A stretch of 64,000 bases of DNA, from the NCBI GenBank assembly GCA_021802115.1, contig JAKABA010000006.1, forward strand, positions 1 to 64,000. Reading direction: 5' to 3'. This stretch comes from a bacterium (GTDB lineage: Bacteria; Chloroflexota; Dormibacteria; UBA8260; Bog-877). Below, one piece after another: positions 44,761-53,353 of this stretch. The notes below the pieces were generated by a model. That model had not been told where the DNA came from. It worked only from the letters and a program-made list of their open reading frames with translations, and made no database searches. The stretch's first letter is position 1; each line of letters begins with the position of its first letter. The translations under genes and the position numbers were made by a program.

Positions 44761-45600
44761 ATGAGCCAATATATTGGGGCGAGAGTGTTTCCCGCCGCCG
44801 CGATTTCCGCCGAGCTCTCCATGCCTCGCCAGGCGGACCTGCGCCCCGTGGAGCGCGCCCTCGACCTCCTCTCTCCAGCCATCGGGGTGGTGGGTCTCAC
44901 CGACAACCACATGAGCCGTCCCCGGCTCTCCCCCCTGGCGGCAGTATCGGCCTGCCAGAGCCGCCGACTCCAGGCCATCGTGCACCTCTCGTGCCGCGAC
45001 CGCAACCGCCTCGGCCAGCAGCAGCAGGTGATGGGCGCCGCCGCCCTCGGGGCGCTGGGCGTGCTGGTGGTCAGGGGTGACCGGGGGGCCGCCGTCGACA
45101 GCGGGCTCACCGTGGTGGAGACCCTGGCCTCCATCCCCGAGTGGGCCGCTCCCCGGTCCCTGCTGCGCGGGGTGGTGGCCAACCCGTTCGCCCCGAGGGA
45201 TCGGGAGCTCAGGCTGCTTGAGCGCAAGGCGGCCGCGGGAATCGACTTCGTCCAGACCCAGATGGTGTTCGACCTGGAGCGCTTCGACTCGTTCCTGGTG
45301 CAGCTCAAGCAGGTGGTCCCGCCCGAGGTGGTGATCTTCGCGAGCATCGGGCTCATCCGCTCGGCCCGCAGTCTGGACTTCGTCCTTCGCTCGCTGCCGG
45401 ACTGCCCCATCCCAGACCGACTGGCGGAGCAGATCAGAGCGGGCCGCGGCCTGGAGGTCGCCGCCCAGCTGGTGAAGGAGATCGGTGCCCGGGACGGCCT
45501 GCGCCTCCATCTCATCCCGCTGGGTGGGGAGCGCCACGCGGCCCCGCTGGCGCGGGACTTCAGTGTCGCTCGGGAGCTCTCAACCGAGGCGACCGCCTGA
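44761..45600 (+). CDS. Methylenetetrahydrofolate reductase-like (MetF family) protein
   Basis: A 279-residue TIM-barrel protein similar to bacterial MTHFR-like proteins. It has ISAELSMPRQADLRPVERALDLL (Glu as catalytic acid position), GVVGLTDNHMSRPRLSPLAAV, IVHLSCRDRNRLGQQQQVMGAAALGALGVLVVRGDRG and GIDFVQTQMVFDLERF. The usual reaction reduces methylenetetrahydrofolate to methyltetrahydrofolate with FAD. The loop after the GD motif is shortened, so FAD or NADH use is not assured. The ATG at 44761 lies right after an AT-rich stretch and has no clear ribosome site; it may be leaderless. The stop overlaps the decarboxylase ATG (TGATG). Confidence 0.8.
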   Translation: MSQYIGARVFPAAAISAELSMPRQADLRPVERALDLLSPAIGVVGLTDNHMSRPRLSPLAAVSACQSRRLQAIVHLSCRDRNRLGQQQQVMGAAALGALGVLVVRGDRGAAVDSGLTVVETLASIPEWAAPRSLLRGVVANPFAPRDRELRLLERKAAAGIDFVQTQMVFDLERFDSFLVQLKQVVPPEVVIFASIGLIRSARSLDFVLRSLPDCPIPDRLAEQIRAGRGLEVAAQLVKEIGARDGLRLHLIPLGGERHAAPLARDFSVARELSTEATA

Positions 45601-47078
45601 TGCCGGACCTGCCCCGTCCTCAGAGCGCCGGTCCCAGCCTGGAGATGTCCCCAGCGGAGTTCCGCAGAGTCGGGCACGCCGCCATCGAGGAGGCGGCCAG
45701 GTATCTCGATGAGATGGCCAATCTGCCGCCGCTGGCGGCGGTCGAGCCCGGCTGGCTGGCCGAGCGGCTGCCGCAATCGGCGCCGGTCAGGGGAGAGTCG
45801 ATGGATGCGATCCTGGCCGACTTCTCGACCCGGATCGTGCCCGCCACCACCCACTGGAACCACCCCCGCTTCTTCGCCTACTTCAACAGCTCCGCCGCCG
45901 GTGCCGGCATCATCGGGGAGCTGCTGAGCGCGACCCTAAACGTCAACGCGATGCTGTGGCGGACCGGACCCGCCGCCACCGAGCTGGAGTGGGTCGTGTG
46001 CCGCTGGTTGGCGGAGCTGCTGGGGCTGCCCCCAACCTTCGACGGCCACATCAACGACACGGCCTCCACCTCGACCCTGGTGGCGCTGGCCGGCGCTCGG
46101 GAGCAGTTGGGATTGGGGATAAGAGAGCACGGGCTGGTGGGTCGGCCCGACCTGCCCAGGCTCCGTGTCTACGGCTCGGACCAGACCCACTCGTCGGTCG
46201 AGAAGGCGGTCGTGACCTTGGGCCTGGGCCGAGACGGTTACCGCGCGGTGGCGACGGATGCGCGATTCCGGATGGACCTGAGCGCTCTCGACCAGGCTCT
46301 GCGGGAAGACCTGGCGGCGGGGGTCAGGCCTCTGGCCGTGGTGGCGACCGTGGGGACCACGGCCACCACCAGCATCGACCCGGTCCCCGAGCTCGCCGAC
46401 ATCTGCGACGAGCTCGGGGTGTGGCTGCACGTGGATGCTGCCCACGGTGGTGTCCTGGCGGCGCTGCCGGAGCACCGGGAGCGCGTCTTCGGGGGGGTGG
46501 AGCGGGCGCAGTCGGTGCTAGTGAACCCGCACAAGTGGCTGTTCACCCCCATCGACTGCTCGGTGTTGCTGACCACCCGACCGGAGGTGTTGCGCCGCGC
46601 CTTCTCCCTGGTTCCCGAGTACCTCTCCACGCCGGAGGCCGGCCGGGAAGAGGGAATCGGGGCTCGCAACCTGATGGATTTTGGGGTGGCGCTGGGTCGG
46701 CGGATGCGGGCGCTCAAGCTCTGGATGGTGCTGCGCTACTTCGGCCAGGAGGGGATACGCGAGATCCTGCGCTCCCATCTGAGGATGGCGGCCTGGCTCT
46801 CAGACCGGCTGAGCGGCGAGGCAGGCTGGGAGTTGCTCGCTCCGGTGCCTATGTCCACCGTGTGCTTCCGGCACCACCCCCCGGGCCTGAGCTCCGAGGA
46901 AGAGCTGGAAGAGCACAACCGGCAGCTGATGAGCCGGGTCAACCAGCGCGGCCGGGTGTTCATCTCGCACGCGGTGCTGCGTGGGCAGTTTGCCCTGAGA
47001 GCCACCATCGGCGGCCTGCGGACCACGCCCGAGGACGTGGCGGTGCTGTGGGAGGAGCTTCGGGCCGCGGCCACCTGA
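45600..47078 (+). CDS. Group II PLP-dependent amino-acid decarboxylase (aromatic-L-amino-acid type)
   Basis: A 492-residue PLP enzyme of the DDC/GAD/HDC family. Characteristic segments are THWNHPRFFAYFNSSAAGAGIIGELLSATLNVN, VYGSDQTHSSVEKAV (His stacks on PLP), VATVGTTATTSIDPV, LHVDAAHGGVLAAL (Asp binds the PLP ring nitrogen), and the Schiff-base lysine in SVLVNPHKWLF. This matches aromatic-amino-acid decarboxylases (tryptophan, tyrosine, DOPA, phenylalanine) rather than glutamate decarboxylases. The ATG shares its A with the preceding stop, so it is translated with the MTHFR-like gene, an odd pairing. Confidence 0.9.
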   Translation: MPDLPRPQSAGPSLEMSPAEFRRVGHAAIEEAARYLDEMANLPPLAAVEPGWLAERLPQSAPVRGESMDAILADFSTRIVPATTHWNHPRFFAYFNSSAAGAGIIGELLSATLNVNAMLWRTGPAATELEWVVCRWLAELLGLPPTFDGHINDTASTSTLVALAGAREQLGLGIREHGLVGRPDLPRLRVYGSDQTHSSVEKAVVTLGLGRDGYRAVATDARFRMDLSALDQALREDLAAGVRPLAVVATVGTTATTSIDPVPELADICDELGVWLHVDAAHGGVLAALPEHRERVFGGVERAQSVLVNPHKWLFTPIDCSVLLTTRPEVLRRAFSLVPEYLSTPEAGREEGIGARNLMDFGVALGRRMRALKLWMVLRYFGQEGIREILRSHLRMAAWLSDRLSGEAGWELLAPVPMSTVCFRHHPPGLSSEEELEEHNRQLMSRVNQRGRVFISHAVLRGQFALRATIGGLRTTPEDVAVLWEELRAAAT

Positions 47079-47092
47079 GAGGCGGTGGCGCA

Positions 47093-47109
47093 CCTCCCGG
47101 GCCGGGAGG
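47093..47109. terminator. Hairpin between convergent genes
   Basis: CCTCCCG (47093-47099), 3-base loop, CGGGAGG (47103-47109). It sits between the decarboxylase stop (47078) and the accA stop (47119). It has no T run on either side, so it is only a weak bidirectional terminator candidate. Confidence 0.4.
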
Positions 47110-47118
47110 CGGCGGCGC

Positions 47119-47955
47119 TCAGGCCTGAAAGAGCCCGTCGAGTTGCCGGTACCGCGCCCGGCGACGTGCGGGGTCGAAGCCCCTCTCGGTAAGCTGGCGC
47201 AGGCGCAGTTCCAGGCGAGGCCGAAGGATTGCCGCGGTAGCGTCCCAATCGGTGTGCGCCCCCCCCTCGGGCTCGGGGACGATCTCATCAGCGATGCCCC
47301 ACTCGAGCAGGTTGGCCGCCTCCAGGCGCAGCGCGGCGGCGGCATGCTGCTTCTGGCTGGCATCGCGAAAGAGGATGGCGGCGGCGGCTTCGGGGGACGC
47401 CACGGACAGGAACGCGTGCTCCAGCACCAGCACCGAATCCGCCAGCAGGGTGGCCAGGGCCCCCCCGCTGCCACCCTCACCGATCACCACCGCCAGGTAG
47501 GGAGTCGGCAGGGCGAGCTGCGCCTCCAGGGTCTGGGCGATTGCCCAAGCCTGCCCCCTCTCCTCGGCGGCCACTCCCGGGTAGGCCCCCGGGGTGTCGA
47601 TGAAACTGACCACCGGCAGCTGGAGTCGCCCCGCCAGGGTGAAGAGCCGCTGAGCCTTCCGATATCCCTCTGGGTGCGCCATCCCGAAGTTGCGCCTTCC
47701 GCGCTCCTCCAGGGTCCTTCCCTTCTGGTTCGCGACCACGGCGAGTCGCTGACCTCCGAGCCGGGCCAGCCCGATGACCATGGCGGCATCATCGCCACCC
47801 TGCCGGTCTCCGTGCAGTTCGATGAAGTCATCGAGGCAGCGCTTGATCAGGTCCAAGGCGTAGGGCCGCTCAGGGTGGCGCGACATCTCGACGTGCGCCC
47901 ACGCCGCCGCTGCCTGGCCGGCCTCGACCTCCCCCTTGGGTTCCACGGGGGTCAT
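47119..47955 (-). CDS. accA: Acetyl-CoA carboxylase carboxyltransferase subunit alpha
   Basis: A 278-residue AccA. It transfers the carboxyl group from biotin to acetyl-CoA together with AccD, the first step of fatty-acid synthesis. Conserved parts are RPYALDLIKRCLDDFIELHGDR, NFGMAHPEGYRKAQRLF, VSFIDTPGAYPGVAAEERGQAWAIAQ, and the oxyanion-forming IGEGGSGGALA. It is somewhat shorter than E. coli AccA (319) at the N-terminus. ATG overlaps the accD stop (ATGA). The biotin carboxylase and carrier subunits are not here. Confidence 0.95.
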   Translation of the reverse strand: MTPVEPKGEVEAGQAAAAWAHVEMSRHPERPYALDLIKRCLDDFIELHGDRQGGDDAAMVIGLARLGGQRLAVVANQKGRTLEERGRRNFGMAHPEGYRKAQRLFTLAGRLQLPVVSFIDTPGAYPGVAAEERGQAWAIAQTLEAQLALPTPYLAVVIGEGGSGGALATLLADSVLVLEHAFLSVASPEAAAAILFRDASQKQHAAAALRLEAANLLEWGIADEIVPEPEGGAHTDWDATAAILRPRLELRLRQLTERGFDPARRRARYRQLDGLFQA

Positions 47956-48803
47956 GCCAGGATCCGGTCGCTCTCCCGGTTGGGCATCGCCAGCACAGCG
48001 AGAATCTGGCCCAGGGTTGCCTTGAGCTCGCGACGGTCCACCACCCGGTCGATGAGCCCGCGTGCGTGGTGGAACTCGGAGGTCTGGAAGCCGGCGGGCA
48101 GCTGCTCGTAGGTCGCCTGGGTGATCACCCGGGCGCCGGTGAACCCGATCATGGCCTTGGGCTCGGCCAGGATCACGTCACCGAGGGCGGCGAAGCTGGC
48201 GATGCTGCCCCCCATCGTCGGGTCGACCAGAATCGAGATGAACGGCAGGTGAGCCTCGGCCAGCTGGTGCAAAGCGGAGACGCTCTTGGCCATCTGCATC
48301 AGCGAGAACACCCCCTCCTGCATGCGTGCGCCACCGGAAGAGGTCACGCACACGAAGGGGATGCGCTCCTCCGCGCTGTGCTCGATCGCGCGAGCCAGCC
48401 GCTCTCCGACCGCGGTCGAGAGGCTGCCTCCGAGAAAGCCGAAGTCGAAGGCGGCGACGCCGGCACGATGCCCCTCGATGGTGCCGGAGCCGGTGAGCAA
48501 CGCGTCGGGTAGCTGCTGGCGGAGCCGTGCCTCGTCGAGCCTGTCGGTGTAAGCCCGGGTGTCGAAGAAGCCGAGCCGGTCGGTCCCGGCGAGATTGGCG
48601 TCCCACTCCTGGAAGCTCCCCTTGTCCACCAGCTGGCGGATCCTCTCGTGGGCGCCGATCCGGGCGTGGTGCGAGCACCCGGGGCACACATAGAGGCTCC
48701 CGGCCACCTGGGCAGCCGGATAGGTCGCGTGGCAGGCGGAGCAGGTGAAGGCTCCGGGGTCGTTGCTGGTCTGGGCTCGGGTGTAGCCCGGGCTTATCGC
48801 CAT
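47952..48803 (-). CDS. accD: Acetyl-CoA carboxylase carboxyltransferase subunit beta
   Basis: A 283-residue AccD. The N-terminal zinc ribbon has two CxxC pairs (FTCSACHATYP and YVCPGCSHH). The crotonase-fold core includes IEGHRAGVAAFDFGFLGGSL, SSGGARMQEGVFSLMQMAK, DPTMGGSIASFAALGDV and EPKAMIGFTGARVI with EQLPAGFQTSEF. Ribosome site GGAGG lies 6-7 bases before the ATG. It is co-transcribed with accA and divergent from fabH; a 10-bp inverted repeat in the shared upstream region may control both. Confidence 0.96.
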   Translation of the reverse strand: MAISPGYTRAQTSNDPGAFTCSACHATYPAAQVAGSLYVCPGCSHHARIGAHERIRQLVDKGSFQEWDANLAGTDRLGFFDTRAYTDRLDEARLRQQLPDALLTGSGTIEGHRAGVAAFDFGFLGGSLSTAVGERLARAIEHSAEERIPFVCVTSSGGARMQEGVFSLMQMAKSVSALHQLAEAHLPFISILVDPTMGGSIASFAALGDVILAEPKAMIGFTGARVITQATYEQLPAGFQTSEFHHARGLIDRVVDRRELKATLGQILAVLAMPNRESDRILA

Positions 48804-48902
48804 CCGCGTCCTCCCTCAGAAACTTCCGGCTCGGGCGCACAGCCGGTACCTGGGGCGCCAGCCGCCGCAGGTCTCACGTGAGCAGAGTCCCGAGCCGCGA
48901 GA

Positions 48903-48945
48903 AAGGTTACGCCACGGCTTCGCCCAGGCTCGAGTGCGTAACCTT
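48903..48945. promoter_or_regulatory. Inverted repeat between accD and fabH
   Basis: AAGGTTACGC (48903-48912) and GCGTAACCTT (48936-48945) are exact reverse complements 23 bases apart, center to center about three helical turns. The right arm ends 9 bases before the GTG I chose for fabH. Position and symmetry suggest an operator or two half-sites for a fatty-acid-synthesis regulator acting on both divergent operons; an mRNA hairpin is the alternative. Confidence 0.6.
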
Positions 48946-48954
48946 GGAGCCACT

Positions 48955-50058
48955 GTGAACCTTGAGGATTCCGTGGGGTCCGTTTGGCGATCCGCTGCGT
49001 CGCCCGGCGGCCCCGGGAGCGGATGCCGGGTCATGGGCCTTGGCAGTGCCCTCCCCGAGACCCTGGTCACCAACGCGGACCTTGAGCGGTTCCTGGACAC
49101 CTCCGACGAGTGGATCGTGAGCCGCACCGGGATCCGGGAGCGGCGGGTCGCCAGTCCCGCGGAGGGTCTGCTGGAGCTCGCCGCGCGCAGCGCCAGAGCG
49201 TGCCTGGCCGCGGCCGGGGTCGGGGCCGGCGAGGTTGACACCATCATCTGCTCCAGCAGCTCCCCCGATGAGACGTTCCCATCCTTGGCCTGCAGGCTGC
49301 AGGCGGCGCTCGGCACTCCCCTGGGGCCCGCCTTCGACATCCAGGCGGCCTGCTCCGGGGCGGTCTACGGCCTGGCCATGGCCCAGGCGCTGATCCAGAG
49401 CGGCATGAGCCGACGGGTCCTGGTCGTGTCGGCCGAGATCTTCTCCCGCTTGGTGGACTGGTCGGACCGCTCGACTGCGGTCCTCTTCGGCGACGGGGCC
49501 GGGGCGTTCCTGGTCGGTGGCGCCGACGCCGGCGGTAGCGAGATCGTCGCCCTCGAGCTCGGTGCCGACGGGGGTGGGTCGGCGGCTCTGGGGACCAAGC
49601 CGGCTCCGCTCGAGCCCCCGGGGCTGCCCGGGATGCCGGAGTACACCGCCTCCCAGCGATCCCTGGGCCGGGTCATCACCATGAACGGTCGGGAGGTGTT
49701 CCGCTTCAGCACCAAGATCCTCGAACAGGTGGTCGAGCGACTCGCGCATTCGGTGGGGCTCACCCCCGCTGATATCACCCTGGTGGTGCCGCACCAGGCC
49801 AATTCCCGCATTCTGGCGACCGCTGCCGGCCGGCTGGATTACCCCATCGAGCGGTTCGTCTCCAACGTCGACCGCACCGGCAACACCTCCTCCGCCTCCA
49901 TCCCCTTGGCGCTGGCGGAGGGCGCGGCCGCGGGGCAATGCCACGACGGCGACCTGATCTGTTTGGTGGCCTTCGGCGCCGGGCTCACCTGGGGAGGGCT
50001 GCTGCTCCGATGGGGATCCACCGGGGTCGTCGTGGACGATCCGCGGGCTCGCCCATGA
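48955..50058 (+). CDS. fabH: 3-oxoacyl-ACP synthase III (KAS III)
   Basis: A 367-residue KAS III that starts fatty-acid chains by condensing an acyl-CoA primer with malonyl-ACP. The catalytic triad is visible: Cys in FDIQAACSGAVYGLAM, His in LVVPHQANSRIL, Asn in DRTGNTSSASIPLAL. It begins VMGLGSALPETLVTN. An in-frame GTG exists at 48934, inside the inverted repeat. I prefer GTG 48955 because GGAG (48946-48949) is 5 bases upstream. Its end is 67 bases from fabF. No acpP, fabD or fabG lies between, unlike most fab clusters. Confidence 0.94.
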   Translation: MNLEDSVGSVWRSAASPGGPGSGCRVMGLGSALPETLVTNADLERFLDTSDEWIVSRTGIRERRVASPAEGLLELAARSARACLAAAGVGAGEVDTIICSSSSPDETFPSLACRLQAALGTPLGPAFDIQAACSGAVYGLAMAQALIQSGMSRRVLVVSAEIFSRLVDWSDRSTAVLFGDGAGAFLVGGADAGGSEIVALELGADGGGSAALGTKPAPLEPPGLPGMPEYTASQRSLGRVITMNGREVFRFSTKILEQVVERLAHSVGLTPADITLVVPHQANSRILATAAGRLDYPIERFVSNVDRTGNTSSASIPLALAEGAAAGQCHDGDLICLVAFGAGLTWGGLLLRWGSTGVVVDDPRARP

Positions 50059-50125
50059 GCGGGTGGAGCGAGAGGGTCGGCGATGACCGGGGCCTTGCGC
50101 GTCGGCGGACAGGCGGGGTGAACGG

Positions 50126-51379
50126 TTGAGCAGGGTCGGACCGCGGCGGGTGGTCGTCACCGGCCTAGGAGTGGTCACGCCCCTCGGGGTCGGGGTCGCC
50201 GCCAGCTGGGACGCCCTTTGCGCGGGACGCAATGGGATCGCCAGGATTCAGGCATTCGATCCTGAGCCCTACGGGTCTCAGATGGCCGGGGAGGTGCGCG
50301 ACTTCGATCCTGCGGATTTCATCGAGCGCAAGCAGATCAGCCGCACCGCGCGCTTCACCCAGTTCGCCCTGGCCGCCACCAGTGAGGCGATGGAGCAGTC
50401 GCGGCTGCCGATCAATGACTCCAACCGGGATCTGGTGGCGGTCATCGTGGGCTCGGGCATCGGTGGTCTCAGGGTGACCGAGGAGGCCACCATGACCCTG
50501 GCGGAGAGGGGACCCCGTCGCCTCAGCCCCTTCACGGTACCGATGATCCTGTCCGACATCGCGGCCGGCGAGATCGCCATGCGCTTCGGCGCCAGCGGGC
50601 CCAACTTCGCCCTGGTCTCGGCGTGCGCCAGCGGCGCTCACGCCATCGGCGAGGCGGCTGAGATCATTCGCCGCGGAGATGCCATCGCCGCCATCTGCGG
50701 GGGGACCGAGGCGTCGATCACCCCGCTGGCGGTCGGCGCGTTCAACTCGATGCGCGCGCTCTCGCAGCGCAACGACGACCCCGAGCACGCCAGCCGCCCG
50801 TTCGACCTCCATCGGGACGGGTTCGTGGTGGCCGAGGCGTGCGGGATCCTGGTGCTCGAGGAGCGAGACCACGCGCTGGCTCGAGGCGCCGAGGTGCTGG
50901 CGGAGCTGGCCGGCTACGGGGCCAGCGCAGACGCCTACCACCTGACCGCTCCCGAGCCCAGCGGACGGGGGGCGCGACGGGTCATGGAACGGGCCCTGGA
51001 AAAGGCCGGCGCCACCCCGGCCGACGTCGACTACATCAACGCGCACGGCACTTCGACCCCCCTGAACGATGCCGCGGAGACCGCCGCGATCAAGCAGGTG
51101 CTGGGTGAGCGCGCCCGCGAGATCCCGATCTCGTCGACCAAGTCCGCGACCGGGCACAGTCTGGGGGCGGCCGGCGCGATCGAGTCGGTCTTCTCGGTCA
51201 TGGCCCTGGTCGACGGCCGGGTCCCCCCGACCATCAACTACGAGACCCCGGACCCCGAGTGTGACCTCGACTATGTGACCGAGGGCTCCAGGATGGTCCG
51301 GCCCCAGCTGGTGCTCAACAACTCCTTCGGCTTCGGCGGGCACAACGCCTGCATCGCGTTCGCCGCCGCAACGGACTGA
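50126..51379 (+). CDS. fabF: 3-oxoacyl-ACP synthase II (KAS II)
   Basis: A 417-residue KAS II that elongates acyl-ACP. Signatures are RRVVVTGLGVVTPLGVGV at the start, the catalytic Cys in ALVSACASGAHAIGEA, the first His in DYINAHGTSTPLNDAAET, the second His in STKSATGHSLGAAGAIES, and the end NNSFGFGGHNACIAF. TTG start preceded by a purine-rich GGCGGGGTG. It is the second gene of the fabH-fabF unit. The acyl carrier protein usually found beside fabF is missing from this region. Confidence 0.96.
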   Translation: MSRVGPRRVVVTGLGVVTPLGVGVAASWDALCAGRNGIARIQAFDPEPYGSQMAGEVRDFDPADFIERKQISRTARFTQFALAATSEAMEQSRLPINDSNRDLVAVIVGSGIGGLRVTEEATMTLAERGPRRLSPFTVPMILSDIAAGEIAMRFGASGPNFALVSACASGAHAIGEAAEIIRRGDAIAAICGGTEASITPLAVGAFNSMRALSQRNDDPEHASRPFDLHRDGFVVAEACGILVLEERDHALARGAEVLAELAGYGASADAYHLTAPEPSGRGARRVMERALEKAGATPADVDYINAHGTSTPLNDAAETAAIKQVLGERAREIPISSTKSATGHSLGAAGAIESVFSVMALVDGRVPPTINYETPDPECDLDYVTEGSRMVRPQLVLNNSFGFGGHNACIAFAAATD

Positions 51380-51460
51380 GCTGGGCGGGCGGCGCTCAGC
51401 CTCCGGCTATCATCGCCGGGTGGGGACTTCGCTGACGACCTCTCTGCCCGGGGCCTTCCG

Positions 51461-52210
51461 ATGACCGCCGAGATCCTGGTCGCGCTCTCTGTGTTCGGCG
51501 CCTGCTCGGTGGAGATGGTGGAGGCGCTCACCATCGTGATGGCGTCCGGCTTCACCCGCGGTTGGCGGTCGGCGCTGGAGGGCAGTGCCCTGGCGGTCGT
51601 CTGTCTGGCCATTCTGGTGGCGGCCGTGGGACCCGCCCTGATCCACTACGTCCCGCTCTACGTCCTTCGCCTGGTGGTGGGGAGCCTGCTGCTGGTGCTG
51701 GGGTTGCAGTGGCTGCGCAAGGCGGTTCTCCGAGCGAGCGGCTACAGGGCCAAGCACGATGAGGAAGCGATCTACCGGCGCGAGGTGGAGCGGCTCTCGG
51801 GGCAGCCCCGGTCGGGCTCGGGGCGCGACGCCACCGGGTTCGTGATCGCTTTCAAGGGGGTGTTTCTGGAGGGGATGGAGGTGATCATGATCGTTCTGAC
51901 CCTGGGCCTGAGTTCCGGCTACCTCGGAGTCGCGACCCTGGCGGCGGCAGCGGCCGTGGTGGTGATCGGAGCCATCGGGGTCGTCGTGGCCCGTCAGCTG
52001 AGCGAGGTGCCCGAGAACGGCATGAAGCTGGGGGTAGGCCTGATGCTGGTCACCTTCGGCACCTTCTGGGGAGGCGAGGGGGCGGGGGTGCGCTGGCCAG
52101 GGTCCGACCTGGCCCTGCTGGGCCTGCTGGCGATCTACGCTGCGATCACCTGGGCGGCGGTGTCCACACTCACGCGCAGCCGCGCGCTGGGGGCGGCCGA
52201 ACCGACATGA
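51461..52210 (+). CDS. Integral membrane protein with duplicated Glu-containing helices (COG4280-like)
   Basis: A 249-residue protein with about six or seven membrane helices in two similar halves. The first helix of each half carries a paired acidic motif: SVEMVEALTIVMASG near residue 18 and FLEGMEVIMIVLTLG near residue 138. A charged cytosolic loop lies between. Two inverted or tandem halves with intramembrane acidic pairs recall cation exchangers (GDT1/UPF0016) and the FTR1 iron permease, and the closest label I know is the uncharacterised COG4280. Metal-cation transport is a reasonable hypothesis, not shown. It overlaps the next gene by 4 bases (ATGA). Confidence 0.7.
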   Translation: MTAEILVALSVFGACSVEMVEALTIVMASGFTRGWRSALEGSALAVVCLAILVAAVGPALIHYVPLYVLRLVVGSLLLVLGLQWLRKAVLRASGYRAKHDEEAIYRREVERLSGQPRSGSGRDATGFVIAFKGVFLEGMEVIMIVLTLGLSSGYLGVATLAAAAAVVVIGAIGVVVARQLSEVPENGMKLGVGLMLVTFGTFWGGEGAGVRWPGSDLALLGLLAIYAAITWAAVSTLTRSRALGAAEPT

Positions 52211-52419
52211 CCGTGCGGCGCCTTCTGGTGAGCTTCGGTCGCTTCTGGTGGGACTTCATAGTCGGGGACACGCCCGAGATCGCGGCCGGGGTCGCCTGCC
52301 TGATGGTCGTGGGCTGGTTCCTGGCCCGGGGCCTGTCCGCGGCTGCGGTCGTGGTGCTGCCGGTGGCCGTGATCGTGCTGCTCCTCGCGAGCCTCTACCG
52401 GGGCATGCGTTCCGCCTGA
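52207..52419 (+). CDS. Small two-helix membrane protein
   Basis: A 70-residue protein with a basic aromatic N-terminus (VRRLLVSFGRFWWDFIVG), then membrane helices at about residues 25-42 and 45-62. Not a recognised family. The ATG overlaps the stop of the preceding transporter-like gene (ATGA), so it is probably its small partner subunit. Confidence 0.65.
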   Translation: MTVRRLLVSFGRFWWDFIVGDTPEIAAGVACLMVVGWFLARGLSAAAVVVLPVAVIVLLLASLYRGMRSA

Positions 52420-52608
52420 CGCCGCCGATCCCGCGGCGGTTGCCTGCCCGCGACCGTCCGTGATTCCACGGAGGGGTGGGATCGCGTAACCACCCTGTCT
52501 TGGGCGCCCCCGCACGGCCACGATGGAGTCAGTGATGATCGCCGCCGAGGCCTCCTCCGCACAGGGGAACAGGGCGGCGGCGGTGCCGGTGGGCTTTGGA
52601 GGCTGGTC

Positions 52609-53187
52609 ATGAGACGCAAGACATTTGACGGGATTCTCACGGCAGGCGGGGCGATGCTGACCCTGGTCCTGATCGTCGCGGGCGCGCTGCTCATGTGGGG
52701 AGCGGTGTTCACGCAGAACGAGGTGCACAGCCAGTTGGCCGCCCAGAAGATCTACTTTCCAACGGCCGCCGCGTTTGCGCACGCGAAGCCGGGCACGGAG
52801 ATCACCCCGAGCATGAAGCCGTATCTGTTGCAGTACGCGGGACAGGAGGTGTTGACGGGGGCGCAGGCGGAGGCCTACGCCGACCACTTCATCGCGGTGC
52901 ACCTCTCCGAGATGCCGTACCACGGTGTCTACTCCCTCATCAGCACCGCAGCCCGCTCGTCAGCTCCGGGCTCCTCCCAGGCGCAGCAGCTGTCAGCGCT
53001 TGAACAGACCTCCTTCCAGGGCACGACCCTGCGCGGCCTGCTGCTGGAGGCGTACGCGTACGGGACCATCGGCACGATCGCCTTGGTCGCAGCGATCGTG
53101 AGCTTCGTGTTGGCGGCGGTCTCGCTGCTGCTGACCCCGGCCGGCTACATGCACTGGCGGCGCACCTCTCCTGCGGTCCAGATCTGA
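52609..53187 (+). CDS. Membrane protein with large extracytoplasmic loop
   Basis: A 192-residue protein with a basic N-terminus, one membrane helix (residues 9-31), an extracytoplasmic domain of about 110 residues (FTQNEVHSQLAAQKIYFPTAAAF, ending near residue 143), and a second membrane helix (residues 148-172) with a basic cytosolic tail. Similar proteins of this layout are frequent in Actinobacteria and are uncharacterised. A strong terminator follows 38 bases after the stop, so it is likely a single-gene unit; the 189 bases before it hold its promoter. Confidence 0.68.
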   Translation: MRRKTFDGILTAGGAMLTLVLIVAGALLMWGAVFTQNEVHSQLAAQKIYFPTAAAFAHAKPGTEITPSMKPYLLQYAGQEVLTGAQAEAYADHFIAVHLSEMPYHGVYSLISTAARSSAPGSSQAQQLSALEQTSFQGTTLRGLLLEAYAYGTIGTIALVAAIVSFVLAAVSLLLTPAGYMHWRRTSPAVQI

Positions 53188-53225
53188 AACAGCCGGCAGC
53201 TCCGCAGAGTCCAACGCTGGGATCG

Positions 53226-53260
53226 GGCCCCGTCCCCTGAGGGGACGGGGCCTGGTTTGT
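53226..53260 (+). terminator. Intrinsic terminator
   Basis: A perfect 12-bp stem (GGCCCCGTCCCC at 53226-53237, complement at 53241-53252) with a 3-base TGA loop, followed by TGGTTTGT. It terminates the upstream membrane-protein gene. Confidence 0.85.
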
Positions 53261-53353
53261 GCCCGGGGTCTCTGCCCGCTGCCATGGGGCTCACGGGGAT
53301 CCCGCCTGAGCACGTTGGGCTGCGGGCATGGGCCCGCGCCGACCGCGTGGTCC

